Positions 45,087-55,989 are shown, numbered from the stretch's first letter. The stretch: 64,000 nt of DNA from Synaphobranchus kaupii (GCA_029718625.1 CM056376.1:95089945-95153944); one strand, 5' to 3'. The notes: generated by a model not told the origin, from the letters alone. Program-made: numbers and translations.

Positions 45087-46380
45087 TACCACATAATTAA
45101 TTTGCCAGGTAAATGATTCCAAATACAAATGTCTCTTTAAGGCATAAGAAACTTGCACCTGAGTAGTTTTTCTGACCGGATACACGTTTGTTCTTACTCA
45201 AGACATTTTTAGGAGGGCTACTTTACTTCTACTGGAGTACATTTTCTTAAAGTAACTATAGCCTACTTCTACTTGAGTAATGTTTCTGAGCACTCTACCC
45301 ACCTCTGCATACTACTCCTAAATCTAGGTGTGTGGACAAATGATGGACAGTTCAAATGGAGAAAAGGGTGAAGAAATGGGACCGGTGAGTTAGTGTGTGC
45401 AGGTGGAGTTGCATGGCCAGTAGTGGGCACTCATAATTCAATGTTAAGCATCACCACAACTTACAGTAGTTCCATTTCTCATGGTAGAAAATGAAAAGAA
45501 AAAAAAAGCCACTCAAGCACTTTCCCCTTTTTTATCTGTTATCTAAATCGAGGAAGATTGAGGTATCAAGGGGCAATGGGTAAACGGGGGGCCAGGCATA
45601 CGAGGCAGGTCCCATCTCTGATATTTCACTATGTCTATCATAGCTTTTGAACTTGACTCATTAAATGAATCAAACACAGGCTTTGATGAAATTCAACAAT
45701 AAAGTGGTGTAGGTACTGTAGGTGACTTATGTTTCTTAGCCTTCCAATTCTAAGACTGACATGAACATATTGCACAACCGAGCTAGACGTTCGGTGGCTA
45801 GCTAACGTTAGCTACACCACTGCCAACAGTATACACACGATGACACTTAGCTAGCCCATCGGTGGCGGTATAGACACGCTACGATCAACATAACACACCA
45901 TACACACAAAAGCACTTGGCCAGCCGAGCCTTGGTGGGAGCATGCGGCTCAAATCCTGTGTGGAAAGCAAGCTCACAATGATCTTATCAGTAAGTTAGGT
46001 AGTGTTGTGCTTCACTTCGGGGTTATTACTCCACTTTTAGTTAGTTTCCAGCCCAAACCACTGCAGATAGCCCACTTTTAAAAAAATGACATTTATTTCG
46101 TTCTTTTGTAGCTATATTTTCGTGGATAAATTCGCACATTTATCTCAGTTAAAAACATTACATTCGTATTCATGACGACAGATAACTATCCTGTCAAGGA
46201 TATAGACGATAGCCTATGTGTGGCCGTTATTTACTGAAACGAACCCGTTTTATCCGTGAAAATGACCCATAAACACGGAGGAATGGTTGACGTTAGCTAG
46301 GTCGTCTCAGAATCTTTATCTCCAGAGAACCTAACTACAACTAGCAGGCAGCTTCGGTTAGCTGGTTTAGAACGTTAATT
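45087..46380. other. No gene recognised
   Basis: Short frames only. The end (46290-46386) is similar to 47430-47545 on the other side of the LINE fragment (TTTAGAACGTTAATTACGTCAC and TTTTAGAACGTCAAGTACGTCAC), indicating an older direct duplication at the insertion locus. Confidence 0.45.
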
Positions 46381-46401
46381 ACGTCACCCGGATCATTTCT
46401 T

Positions 46402-46640
46402 CTTTCTTTCTTTCTTTCTTTCCTTCCTTCCTTCCTTCCTTCCTTCCTTCCTTCCTTCCTTCCTTCCTTCCTTCCTTCCTTCCTTCCTTCCTTCCTTCCT
46501 TCCTTCCTTCCTTCCTTCCTTCCTTCCTTCCTTCCTTCCTTCCTTCCTTCCTTCCTTCCTTCCTTCCTTCCTTCCTTCCTTCCTTCCTTCCTTCCTTCCT
46601 TCCTTCCTTCCTTCCTTCCTTCCTTCCTTCCTTCCTTCCG
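46402..46640. repeat. (TTCC)n microsatellite tail
   Basis: About 235 bp of uninterrupted TTCC (with TTTC at the left edge) form the 3' tail of the LINE fragment on the minus strand. The KEGR-repeat proteins read through it are artefacts. Confidence 0.97.
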
Positions 46641-46717
46641 GCAGGCAGACTGGACTGGACACCTTCCGGTGTATTGCTGCCCTCCACAGGTCTTTATTAG
46701 TATCACCACCAGTTGTC

Positions 46718-47401
46718 TCACATATATTTCAGGACACTCCTCCCCACCTCTCTGCAACATGCCTCCGGACCCAACATTGTTCTTATCGAGTAGGTGGTTA
46801 CCCCAACATCCTGTAATTCCCTGAACAATACCCTCCGTTCCTCCCTATATTTCCCACAGTCCATTAACACATGCTGGACGTCCTCCACCACCCCACACTC
46901 ACCACACATCCCATCCACATGCTTTCCTACCCTCGCTAAGCCCCCTGCCAACCCACAATGCCCCATCCTCAACCTAGTCATAATGACCTCATCCCTCCTC
47001 ATAGCCCAGTGACATCCTGTGCTCCCTCTCACAGATGGTTGGATATTATAATAAAATCTACCCCTCCTTTCCTGGTCCCATTCCCTTTGCCATATCTGAG
47101 TAATCCCCTCTCTAATTATACTCCTACATTCGGACACCCCCAGGGAAACCACAACATCTATGCTTTCCCTCCTCAGTGCAGCCTTAGCAGCTGCATCAGC
47201 GGCCTCATTCCCACCCACCCCCACATGAGCCGGTACCCACAAGAATCCCACCTCACACCCCCCCTGAACCACCCTATACAAAACCACTAGCAGTTCTGCC
47301 ACCAGGTCTGGTCTCGCCCCCCTCTCCCCGCCCTGCAGGGCCGCTAATGCAGCGGCAGAGTCCGAACACAGGACTGCCTTGTCTACTCCCACCTCCCCCA
47401 C
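46718..47401 (-). pseudogene. LINE ORF2 C-terminus: RNase H and zinc-knuckle region
   Basis: The visible 227 codons start inside an RNase H domain, which removes RNA from the DNA-RNA hybrid during retrotransposition. They include AVLCSDSAAALAAL (active-site D), GFLWVPAHVGVGGNEAADAA (conserved H, N and D residues), and a C-terminal zinc-binding stretch CGECGVVEDVQHVLMDC followed by YREERRVLF. Endonuclease and reverse transcriptase are absent because of 5' truncation, and the apparent start methionine is internal. An RNase H after the reverse transcriptase is typical of I/Nimb-type LINEs. Confidence 0.82.
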
Positions 47402-48026
47402 CCCCGGATCATTTCTGCAGCCCGGATAAAATTTATCGACCAGAGGAATGATTAGATCATCTTAGAATCTTCATATACACAGCTCCTAGCGAGCAGGCAA
47501 CGTCGTACGCTGTTTTAGAACGTCAAGTACGTCACAGATGGTTTTAACAGCTGTTTCAGAACGTGAATAGTCACCTATGACCAGAAAAAGAAGGACTGGA
47601 CAATGACGACATCACAATACGGAAGTTCAGCGTTCTTTCTAACAATGGGACCAGATTTTTGGAATCAAAATGTTGTTTTCCCCCTACCATCCCCGCTATT
47701 AGACCACAGAGGTGCTGGACATTTAACTAAGTTAACGTTATAGTAGCGACTAACGTGTTAGCTAACGTTGTCATACAATTTCTTCTTACCATGGAACATC
47801 CCCTAACGTTAGATTCTTGTAGTGATGGCGAAATGAGGCTTCCTGAAGCACTGAGGCTTTGCAGCCAATTGTATCACAAATAGATTCATTACTCAAAGCC
47901 TCATTCAACACAGTGTACACTAGTGACACCTGCTGGTAAAAGTAATTTAGAGCAACAAAATCATTACAAATTCCACCCCAAGTTCAAAATAACGAATTGC
48001 TGCGAGCTAGTAACAAGCGATCCTTT

Positions 48027-48105
48027 AGCTCACTGGTAACCGGTCGGACTTCAGAGCCATTAGTGTAAGAAAAACTTCAAGTTCAAAACCCCGCTCAGGT
48101 GATAC
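48027..48105 (+). repeat. tRNA-like segment inside the hAT element
   Basis: CCTTTAGCTCACTGGTAACC resembles an A box and AAGTTCAAAACCCCGCT a B box at roughly tRNA spacing. No proper cloverleaf is apparent, so I regard it as tRNA-derived, not a tRNA gene. Confidence 0.35.
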
Positions 48106-48550
48106 ACATACTAACAAACTCATAATTTATATTTGTAACTGTCATTAGGCTAGATTTGTTTTCTACTAAGATATATTATAAAATAATATATGTAATAATA
48201 TTATATTAACTTTCAAAATGAAAAAAACAGGAAGACTGATATAATGGGGGACAACATTTGTGTGGGGTTCTATTGAGCAGTAAAAGTGTTTCTGGTCTGG
48301 GACTGGGAGTGCTTCTGTAACCAGGCAGTGAAAGTGAATGTGCTTCAGTATGGGCAGTGAAAGGGAAGGTGCTTTTGTGACTGAGAAGGGAGGTTTTTAT
48401 TGATTTGTATTAACGGCCTCATCAAGTTCTTGCTTTCTGGAACCTATGGGAAAATAACAATATGCAAATGTATTTTTATCAACATTTATGTCAGTATGAT
48501 TATGATAAAGCAACCATAACTGTTATTAAAAAGTAAAATAAATAAATAAC

Positions 48551-48963
48551 CTCCGCTGGTTTCTTGCTCATTGGCAGGTGCATTTTCATGCATTGCCCGA
48601 TAATGCCTCAGCATGGACGAGGTATTATTGCTGTAAGCCAGCTCCTTTAGGCACAGCAAGCACTTTACCTTCAAAATTAAATAATATGCCATTTGAGAAG
48701 GAATGCAGATGATAATTATAATAAGAAAGAATAAGAATTAACAATCAAATCACAATATTAAACAAATCGTAATAATCTGCTGTAGTTACGTTAAAATAAC
48801 AACCAACGCAACGAACTACATGCACAGTCGATTGCTAGCCCAGTGTTCGAATAGTGTTTCAGTGTGTTTTTATATCTAAGCCACTTAGGCCTGCCTTATT
48901 GGGAGATATCAGGTCAAAATATTCCCAAGCAGGAGAAGATTTTCGCTTCCGTGCAGGTTCCAT
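48551..48963 (-). pseudogene. hAT transposase N-terminus, BED zinc finger in two exons
   Basis: Exon 1 (48963 to 48895) reads MEPARKRKSSPAWEYFDLI then SPNK, the N-terminal half of a BED finger with its aromatic WEYF. Exon 2 (48668 to 48551) starts VKCLLCLKELAYSNNTSSML and continues RHYRAMHENAP, supplying the C-x2-C and H-x4-H zinc ligands. The two join in phase 0. The acceptor before exon 2 (TTTTGAAG) and donor after it (GAG/GTTATT) look usable; the exon 1 donor appears as GC rather than GT. BED fingers bind the transposon ends. The rest of the transposase is missing. Confidence 0.75.
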
Positions 48964-49323
48964 TAGGCTATTTTTGTACAAAAACGACAAAACTGTACAA
49001 AAGTTGTACTAAATAAATAAATAAAAATACTCCAAAAACTTTCAATAGCAATAATACCAATAATAACAAACTCTCCGCAACAACCCTCGAAATAAGGGGG
49101 GTATCGCTACATTATATCTACAATTCAAAACCCCTAATTCCGCCCAAAACGCAAAACAAACCGATCACATGGTTCTACAGCACCCGAGGCCTCGTTTGTC
49201 ATTGATCACGTGCTTCTCTGAAAGTGATGCAAGCTTCGGTGCGAGGCTTCTGTAGAAACTGCCCTACGTACTCGACACACAGCTCGGAGCTTCGGTATCA
49301 TCCGTAACATCACTAGATTCTTG

Positions 49324-49837
49324 TTTACATTGTCGGACGGATGTTAAGGAAGTCTGTTACCACGGCGGCACTTTCGCCACAAATCAGCAATTATATCGTG
49401 AAATAGCCTACCCTCTTTGAAAACAAAAAAGAAAGAAAATAAAAATGCTATGCTGTTGCTGCAGGGTTTTGCCAAAGCTGCATCATAGCGCGGAGCTTTC
49501 AAAACCGACAACGCGGAAACCCTTTAAAAAATAAAATTGACTGTAGGCTACACGTAGGCTATGCATGGTAACGTGAGGACTAAACAGGCAACTGTTGGCT
49601 AATAAAACTCAAAAGTAAGCTAACTAAGATATCCAGTGAGCATAAGTGGCTTACTTGGACTACTGTTAACGTTAGCCTAAAAATAGTGACCTATTTTTTT
49701 CTGCAAGTAGGCTATAAACTTAAGTATTTATTATTATTATTGTTTGTTTATTTTAGTATAAGCTGAAGTATGCCTTCTTGAAGTGCGTTTCGGTGGCGCA
49801 GCCCCTTACAGAAGAAGGAAAAATAGTGAACTAGTAG
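49324..49837. other. No gene recognised
   Basis: AT-rich DNA between two hAT elements. Confidence 0.4.
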
Positions 49838-50201
49838 GCCTAGTGCAGGGGTTCCCAAACCGGTCCTGGGGACCCCCTGTGTATGCTGGTTTTCGTTGCA
49901 ACCACAGTTGCAATCCCAGAATTTTAACAAGCTGTGACTTTTTCTTAATTAGGTGCTCGTCATGTTAAGAGGAATTATTCACCCTCTTAAGCCACATTAT
50001 ATCATTACATTACATTACATTACATTTATTTAGCAGACGCTTTTATCCAAAGCGACGTACAGTAAGTGCGTACAGAGACATCATCATCATTACAGAACAG
50101 ACAAGGCAAAGCACATCCTTTGCATAATGTAGCAGCTATCCCTAGCAATGAACATTGACTGTAGTTCACAGTAAGCTGTGGGCAAATCAGCAACACCACA
50201 C

Positions 50202-50492
50202 TTCCATTCCAAATACTATTATAAACTATATTATTATAAACCATTCCAAATACTATTATAAACTATGCTATTATAAACCATTCCAAATACTATTATAAAC
50301 TATATTATTAAAAACCATTCCAAATACTATTATTAAACTATGCTATTATAAACCATTCCAAATACTATTATAAACTATGTTATGATAAACCATTCCAAAT
50401 GCTATTATAAACTATGCTATTATAAACCATTCCAAATACTATTATAAACTATACTATTATAAACCATTCCAAATACTATTATAAACTATAAT
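50202..50492. repeat. ~37-bp minisatellite in the L2 3' UTR
   Basis: Eight copies of a unit containing CATTCCAAATACTATTATAA. The full-length L2 at 58400-62452 has a single such unit (about 58590-58620), so this array expanded in or after this copy. Confidence 0.85.
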
Positions 50493-50538
50493 AAACAAAC
50501 AGGAAAACACAGGGAACTGATATTCCTAGGTGAGGATA

Positions 50539-52200
50539 TCAGTCAAGGTGGAGTCTGAAGAGGTGTGTCTTCAGGCCTCGACGGAATGCAGGCAGGGTTG
50601 GAGTAGAACGTAGGGGAATGGGAAGTTCATTCCACCACTGAGGTGCTAATGTGGAAAAAACTCCGCAGTCGGGACAAGCGAGAGCCTTTGACACGGAGGG
50701 GGGGAAGTGCCAGTCGCCCTGCTGTAGAAGAGCGAAGTGGTCGAGCAGGAACATAGTTCTGGATTAAGTCCTGCAGGTAGGCGGGGCCTGTCCTATTTGC
50801 TGCAGTGTAGGCCAGGGTCAGAACTTTGAACCTGATCCTGGCTGCAACTGGCAGCCAGTGGAGAGACCTCAGCAGGGGGGTTACGTGGGAAAATTTCGCG
50901 AGGTTGAACACAAGCCGGGCAGCTGCATTCTGGATGAGTTGAAGAGGCAGAATGGCGCAGGCCGGTAGGCTTGCGAGCAGGGAGTTGCAGTAGTCCAGGC
51001 GTGAGGTGACCATGGTCTGGACAAGAAGCTGGGTGGAGTAGGTGGTCAGGTACGGTCGAATCCTCCTGATGTTGTACAGGAGGAACCTGCAGGACCGTGC
51101 CGTCGCCCTGATGTGCTCTTTGAAGTCCAGCCGGTCGTCCAGGACCACCCCCAGGTTCCTTGCAGAGCGGGAGGCAGCCACCACGGTCCCATCAACGGTG
51201 ATGGAGAGGTCATGTAGTGGGGAGGTCTTGTACGGCATGAAGAGGAGCTCTGTCTTGTCAAGGTTGAGCTTCAGGTGATGGGTAGCCATCCACTCAGAGA
51301 TGTCAGTCAGACAAGCAGATATCCTCTCCTTAACCTGTGGGGTAGAGGGAGGGAAAGAGAGGAAGAGTTGAGTATCGTCAGCATAGCTATGGTATGAGAA
51401 GCCATGTGAATGGATTACTGAGCCAAGAGACTTAGTATACATAGAGAACAGCAGAGGACCCAGTACAGATCCCTGCGGGACTCCTGTAGACAGGGGACGG
51501 GGAGCAGAGACGGAACCCTTCCAGGAGACTTGGTAGGATCTATCAGTGAGGTATGATACAAACCAAGAGAGGGCAGTTCCAGAAATGCCCATCTCAGCGA
51601 GTGTGGAGATCAGGAGTTTGTGGTTGACCGTGTCGAATGCCGCAGACAGGTCAAGGAGAATCAGAACAGAGGAGAGGGAGGAGGCTCTAGCAGTGGCGAG
51701 TGCCTCAGTCACAGCCAGGAGAGCAGTTTCGGTGGAATGGCCGGTTCTGAAGCCAGACTGATGCGGGTCAAGCAGGTTGTTCTGGTGGAGAAAAACAGAC
51801 AGTTGGTTAAGGACAGCACGTTCAAGTGTTTTGGACAGGAAGGGCAAGAGAGATACAGGACGGTAGTTCCTGACATCAGCGGGATCTAAGCTAGGTTTTT
51901 TAAGGAGTGGGGTTACACGGGCAGTTTTAAAGGCAGCAGGAACATGGCCACAGATTAGGGAGGTGTTAATAACGGAGGACAGATATGGAAGGAGCTCAGC
52001 AGATATAGACTGGAGGACTGCTGAAGGTATGGGGTCTAGTGGACAGGTGGTTGCGCGCTGGCGCGTCACCAGCTCGAGCACATCGGAGTCCTTCAGAGTC
52101 TTGAAGGACGACAGTGTAGCGATGGGTTCAGTATGGGGGATGTGGGGTGTCACCGGATGCGTGAAGGAGTTCCGGATCGCAGCCACCTTCCCCTCAAAGC
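50539..52200 (-). pseudogene. L2 reverse transcriptase, truncated and frameshifted
   Basis: The minus-strand frame from about 52200 reads FEGKVAAIRNSFTHPVTPH and through the reverse transcriptase: VTPLLKKPSLDPADVRNYRP, HQSGFRTGHSTETALL, VLILLDLSAAFDTVNH, STGVPQGSVLGPLLFS and the catalytic SYADDTQLF. It shifts frame near 50650; the last 36 residues (APQWWNELPIPLRS through KTHLFRLHLD) are in another frame, ending at 50539. The first 17 codons of the longest open frame come from flanking MITE sequence. It is non-functional but close to the intact copy. Confidence 0.92.
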
Positions 52201-52809
52201 TATCAGAAATAGCTATGCATGTCATGTAGAATAAACACCCCATGTTCACATTGTGCTTATTGTGCTATATTATTTTTTTTTTAAAAAGAAAATTATTTAA
52301 CAGATCCATTTAAAGACTGATTTGAATCAATAGGCTCCTAAATTGGTTAAAGTGTGGACACATGGCCACTAAAACTAACCATTTGGTAGATAATGAAGAA
52401 TTCAAACACAAAGCAAATGATAACGAGTCAAACCTGCATTGTGTTAATAAGCTTAAAGAAAAAAATATGAGTTAAACACGTGTTCAACAACCTAATTAGG
52501 AGCCTATTGATTCACTTCACTCTTTAATTTGAGTGAAAATAGATCATTTTGTAACCTCTTTTTATGTAATTGTTGCAATATAGCACAATAAGCACAATGT
52601 GAACATGGGGGGTTTGTTCTACATGACATCCATAGCTATTTCTGACATAATGAGTCTTAAGAGGGCGAATAATTCCTCCAAACATGAAAAGCACCCAATT
52701 AAGAAAAATTAACAGCTTGTTAAAATTCTGGGATTGCAACTGTGGTTGCAACGAAAACCAGCATACACAGGGGTCCCCTAGGACCGGTTTGGGAACCCCT
52801 GGCCTAGTG

Positions 52810-53404
52810 TAAGCCACTTGTGCTCACTTGACATCTAAGTTAGCTTAACGTTACTTTTGAGTTTTATTAACTAAAAAGTGGCCGGTTTAGTCCCAAAGTT
52901 ATCATCGCCATTATCATAATCATCGTGTAACAGATTTCCCGAACATCTGTCCGAGAATGTAAACAGGTCGGGGATTTTTCACTGTAAAAAAATTTAATGA
53001 CAACGTTAGCTAGGTAGCTATTCACAAAAGTTAGCACAATTGTGATTGCTAAGGTTAGCTAGCCTATAAATATTAAATATAATATTGCAAATCAACTGTC
53101 AATTTCCAACGGTTTATACAAACAGCAAATTCACGTGAATAGAACGCTATAGCAAGCTAACAAATGGCTACAATGACATCAACGTTCGCTTACAACAAAA
53201 TAGCCATATGAAAACTACCAAAACTCACAAATGCCTGACATGATTTTAAAAAAGGACCATCGTAGAGTATGTTCTATTTCTGTAATTTTATTTTGACCAG
53301 TATTACACAATAAAACCAAAACATAAAGACGTAGACCTACATTTAAAAAGCTATGTGGAGCTGTCACCAGCATCCGCTCCCATTCATTCAAGTCGCGAAT
53401 ATGT
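52810..53404. other. No gene recognised
   Basis: AT-rich sequence with no terminal repeats or domain. Confidence 0.4.
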
Positions 53405-53633
53405 GGGGCGACAGTGTAGTATAATGGTTAAGGAACTAGCCTTGTAACTGAAAGGTTGCAGGTTCGATTCCCAGGTAGGACACTGCCGTTGTACCCTTGA
53501 GCAAGGTACTTAACCTGAATTGCTTCAGTATATATCCAGCTGTATAATTGGATAATATATGTAAAAGAAATGCTAAAAAGTTGTAAGTCGCTCTGGATAA
53601 GAGCGTCTGCTAAATGCCTGTAATGTAATGTAA
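53405..53633 (+). mobile_element. V-SINE-like copy, complete
   Basis: tRNA-like head with A box TAGTATAATGGTTAAGG and B box GGTTCGATTCCCAGG; core TACCCTTGAGCAAGGTAC; L2-type tail stem-loop GTCGCTCTGGATAAGAGCG and terminal TGTAA repeats. The tail is what the L2 reverse transcriptase recognises in UnaL2-type pairs, so the L2 copies here are plausible movers of these SINEs. Confidence 0.9.
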
Positions 53634-53699
53634 AGTCTCCGGCGCTGGTCCCATTGGTTATTTACTTACTCAAATCGCAAAGAATCATGGGTAGACAGT

Positions 53700-53745
53700 A
53701 ACGTCATTGTCCAGTCCTTCTTTTTCTGGTCATAGATAGTCACCC
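53700..53745 (-). repeat. Segment also present inverted at ~47570
   Basis: GTCCAGTCCTTCTTTTTCTG, then GTCATAGATAGTCAC, is the near-exact complement of 47569-47605. It borders the truncated edge of the second Kolobok copy. Confidence 0.7.
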
Positions 53746-53817
53746 GGATCTTTTTAGCACCCGGATCAAATTTGTTGTGACAGCACCAGAAGTTCTCTAT
53801 AGAGCACTCAAGTGAGT

Positions 53818-55031
53818 ATGTTTAGCTAGTAACTATATACATATATATATATATATATATATTTAAATCTTTAGCTAGCTAGCTAAATGAAAACGATGTT
53901 GAACTTAGCTTAGGCATTCGTAAATCGGCTGTCGGAGTGCCGGAGTACATCTGGTTGTTCGTATATTCAGAGCATTGATAAAATTGTCACTCTCGGAGCT
54001 AGCAAGCTAAATTAATATGTTGAAGGTGGCTAACTTAGCTAACTGACTTGCATTCGTATCGTCTCAGAGTTCCAGAGAACACTGTGGTCGGTCATATATT
54101 CAGAGCATTGATATGTCTCACTCTACGAGCGCTCCGGGCACTCTGACTGAAAGAGCTGGGTTGTCATTTCAAAACAACACGACAAAGCAATCGCCAACTG
54201 GTTGATTTTGTCTCTCAAATGCGACGGTTAATTCCAAAATTTACCTTTCCATAGGCTGCTTGGTTGCTTGGAAATCGGGGTCAAACATTGTGGAATGTTC
54301 TGATTCAAACACCGTCAACAACATTCCATTTTGTTTGACCGAGATATGTTTACCTAGACGCTAGCTAGCTAACGTTAGCTACATCGTTTCACTAAAATAT
54401 CTATCTAGCAATCTAACGCTAGCGAAATTTGAACACATTCATTGATTCAGTCACAAAATGGAATAAACTCTTCTAAAACAGGTATCTGGTTTGCATTAGA
54501 TAAGAGATAACTAGCTAGTAGCTGTGATAAAGCTCAATGCTTACCAGTTCAGGAGAAAATTAGCCAACTCGGCATCCGTCTTGAAAGCTTTCTGGGCTCT
54601 CAGCTTTCTCCATCTTTCAAATGCCAGTCCAAGATTTACCCGTGTTTTAGCACGGCTCCGGTTGTGCAGCTGTTTCGAAAGAGGACGAGACTTTTTAGGT
54701 TTGGTAGAATCTAGTAACATCGCAGTTGATCCAGTTCGTTTGCTTGCTTCCGTAGCTGCAGCGCGCTGTGTTTGTGTGCCAATTTGTTTCATATCAGGCA
54801 ACCCGGTGTGTCGAAATGGGCAGAGCGCGGAGTCAACTCGGAGAACAGTGAATCACACAGGACAAAAACAGACGTTCCGGCCCAGAATGGAAATTTCAAA
54901 GGAGAATATACTGGCTGTAGCATTGTTGTTGGAGAAGCCAGTATTTTGATTTAGCATGTTTCCTTAATCTCTGATGAAATATCATGGTCATTTTATGATT
55001 TAGTACAGTAAATGTATTACAAATAGCCCCT
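53818..55031 (-). mobile_element. Inner Kolobok-type element, copy 2 (one end missing)
   Basis: Reverse-orientation relative of 28746 to about 30090. It ends at 55031 (complement of AGGGGCTATTTGTAAT) next to TTAA (55032-55035). The other end, about 345 bp in copy 1, is absent past 53818. A segment at about 54195-54355 is not in copy 1. Confidence 0.75.
54545..54792 (-). CDS. Conserved first exon of a Kolobok-type element protein, copy 2
   Basis: From ATG 54790-54792 the frame runs MKQIGTQTQRAAATEASKRT to KTRVNLGLAFERWRKLRAQK and KTDAELANFLLN. It then reaches a donor (AACTG, GTAAGC at 54544). Compared with copy 1 (29017-29258) the RWR residues are present here and lost there (KK), so this copy is closer to the family form. 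Differences are mostly single substitutions, with no stop or frameshift in either. Function is unknown; DNA binding is a guess. Confidence 0.6.
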
Positions 55032-55121
55032 TTAAGGACTTACAGACAGTGCTTTGTAGGCTATGCGTGAGTAACTTGGCATTTATTTCACGTTGAAAAC
55101 GTATGTTTTTGGTGAGATAAT

Positions 55122-55457
55122 TGTGAGGTCCCCGGGTTCCGTCCCGGGTTTTCCTTTTGTCTCATAGTCCACCCCGTGTTTTCCCTCTCACCCTCCAACT
55201 TGTGTCTTGCACTCCCCATACCTTCATTGTGTTTTCTTCTCATGTCTTTGTTAGCCTTCCCCCACCTGTTGCTCGTTTTGTCCTCGTCTTGTGGTGTATA
55301 TAGTCTGCCCCGTCACTTTGTTCAGGGCCGGACCGTCTTGTGTTGCTCGTCTTGTGTTGCTTGTGAACTGGGTTTCCCGTTTGTGGTCTTGTCATGTTCT
55401 GTCTTGTTATGTACCCTTTCGTTATGTACCTCATAGTCATGTCTTGTTTCACAGTTT
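55122..55457 (+). mobile_element. Partial Gypsy-type LTR
   Basis: Starts TGTGAGGTCCCCGGG, has the GTATATAG TATA-like box near 55297 and pyrimidine-rich GTC/TTGT repeats after it, like other LTRs here. No 3' end or partner was found; the L2 tail fragment follows. Confidence 0.45.
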
Positions 55458-55473
55458 AGTCTTTAGTTCTTCC

Positions 55474-55521
55474 ATTTTAGTCATTTGGCAGACGCTCTTA
55501 TCCAGAGCGACGTACATTGGG
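55474..55521 (-). mobile_element. L2/V-SINE tail fragment
   Basis: TTTGGCAGACGCTCTTATCC and AGAGCGACGTACATT are the complement of the conserved L2 tail stem-loop. Confidence 0.75.
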
Positions 55522-55985
55522 GTCTAGTCCTGCTCTTCCCTCCAGGCTCCCTCGTTCCCTCCAGGCTGAGTTCCTGAACCCTAGGCTGAGCGCCTGAACC
55601 CCAGGCTGAGTGCTTGGCCCTGACCACGGGCCCCCGCGCTATCAGCGGGAACCCCGCAGTCGTTCCTGACCCCACAGCCAGAGTGCCGCCCTCGTTCCTG
55701 ACCCACACGGCCGGAGTGCCGTCCCCATTCCTGACCCCACGGCCAGAGTGCCGCCCTCGTTCCTGACCCCTCGGCCAGATTGCCGTCCTCGTTCCTGACC
55801 CCACGGCCAGAGTGCCGTCCCCATTCCTGACCCCACGGCCAGAGTGCCGCCCTCGTTCCTGACCCCTCGGCCAGATTGCCGTCCTCGTTCCTGACCCCAC
55901 GGCCAGAGTGCCGTCCTCGTTCCTGACCCCACGGCCGGAGTGCCGTCCTCGTTCCTGACCCCACGGCCGGAGTGCCGTCCTCTTT
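55522..55985. repeat. 32-bp GC-rich minisatellite with 96-bp higher-order unit
   Basis: About ten units containing TTCCTGACCCCACGGCCAGA, then GTGCCGTCC, lie at 55652-55985; a related older part (CCAGGCTGAG...) starts at 55522. A three-unit block (96 bp) repeats between about 55726 and 55918. The repeating minus-strand peptide (RGVRNEDGTLAVGSG) is an artefact. Confidence 0.88.
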
Positions 55986-55989
55986 TTAA

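Larger units (their letters stand above)
46401..47402 (-). mobile_element. 5'-truncated LINE with RNase H (Nimb/I-like)
   Basis: Flanked by a 14-bp target duplication, CCCGGATCATTTCT (46387-46400, 47403-47416). On the minus strand it holds the C-terminal part of ORF2, a short 3' UTR and a long (GGAA)n tail. Confidence 0.82.
47820..49315 (-). mobile_element. hAT element retaining BED-finger exons
   Basis: Ends TAGTGATGGCGAAATGAGGC and the complement of TAGTGATGTTACGGATGATA, with a perfect 8-bp duplication GATTCTTG (47812-47819, 49316-49323). Copies of GAGGCTTC/GCTTCGG motifs lie in both ends. The 5' end of a transposase gene survives on the minus strand; the catalytic hAT domain is deleted. 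Confidence 0.9.
50005..52200 (-). mobile_element. 5'-truncated L2-type LINE
   Basis: Inserted in the MITE with a 5-bp duplication TATCA (50000-50004, 52201-52205). The minus-strand 3' end has the conserved stem-loop (GGATAAAAGCGTCTGCTAAA) and TGTAA repeats at 50005-50060. It is very similar to 58400-60345 of the full-length copy but lacks the endonuclease half and has an expanded minisatellite in the 3' UTR. Confidence 0.93.
49846..52801. mobile_element. hAT-type MITE interrupted by a truncated L2
   Basis: Ends CAGGGGTTCCCAAACCGGTC and the complement, with a perfect 8-bp duplication GCCTAGTG (49838-49845, 52802-52809). Host sequence is 49846-50004 plus 52201-52801 (about 760 bp). The two arms are inverted repeats of about 230 bp (for example GTCAGAAATAGCTATG near 52204 and 52640) around a 290-bp centre. 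No coding sequence of its own. Confidence 0.92.

Noticed and set aside
46341..46760. KEGR-repeat protein on the minus strand
   Set aside because: Translation of the (TTCC)n microsatellite.
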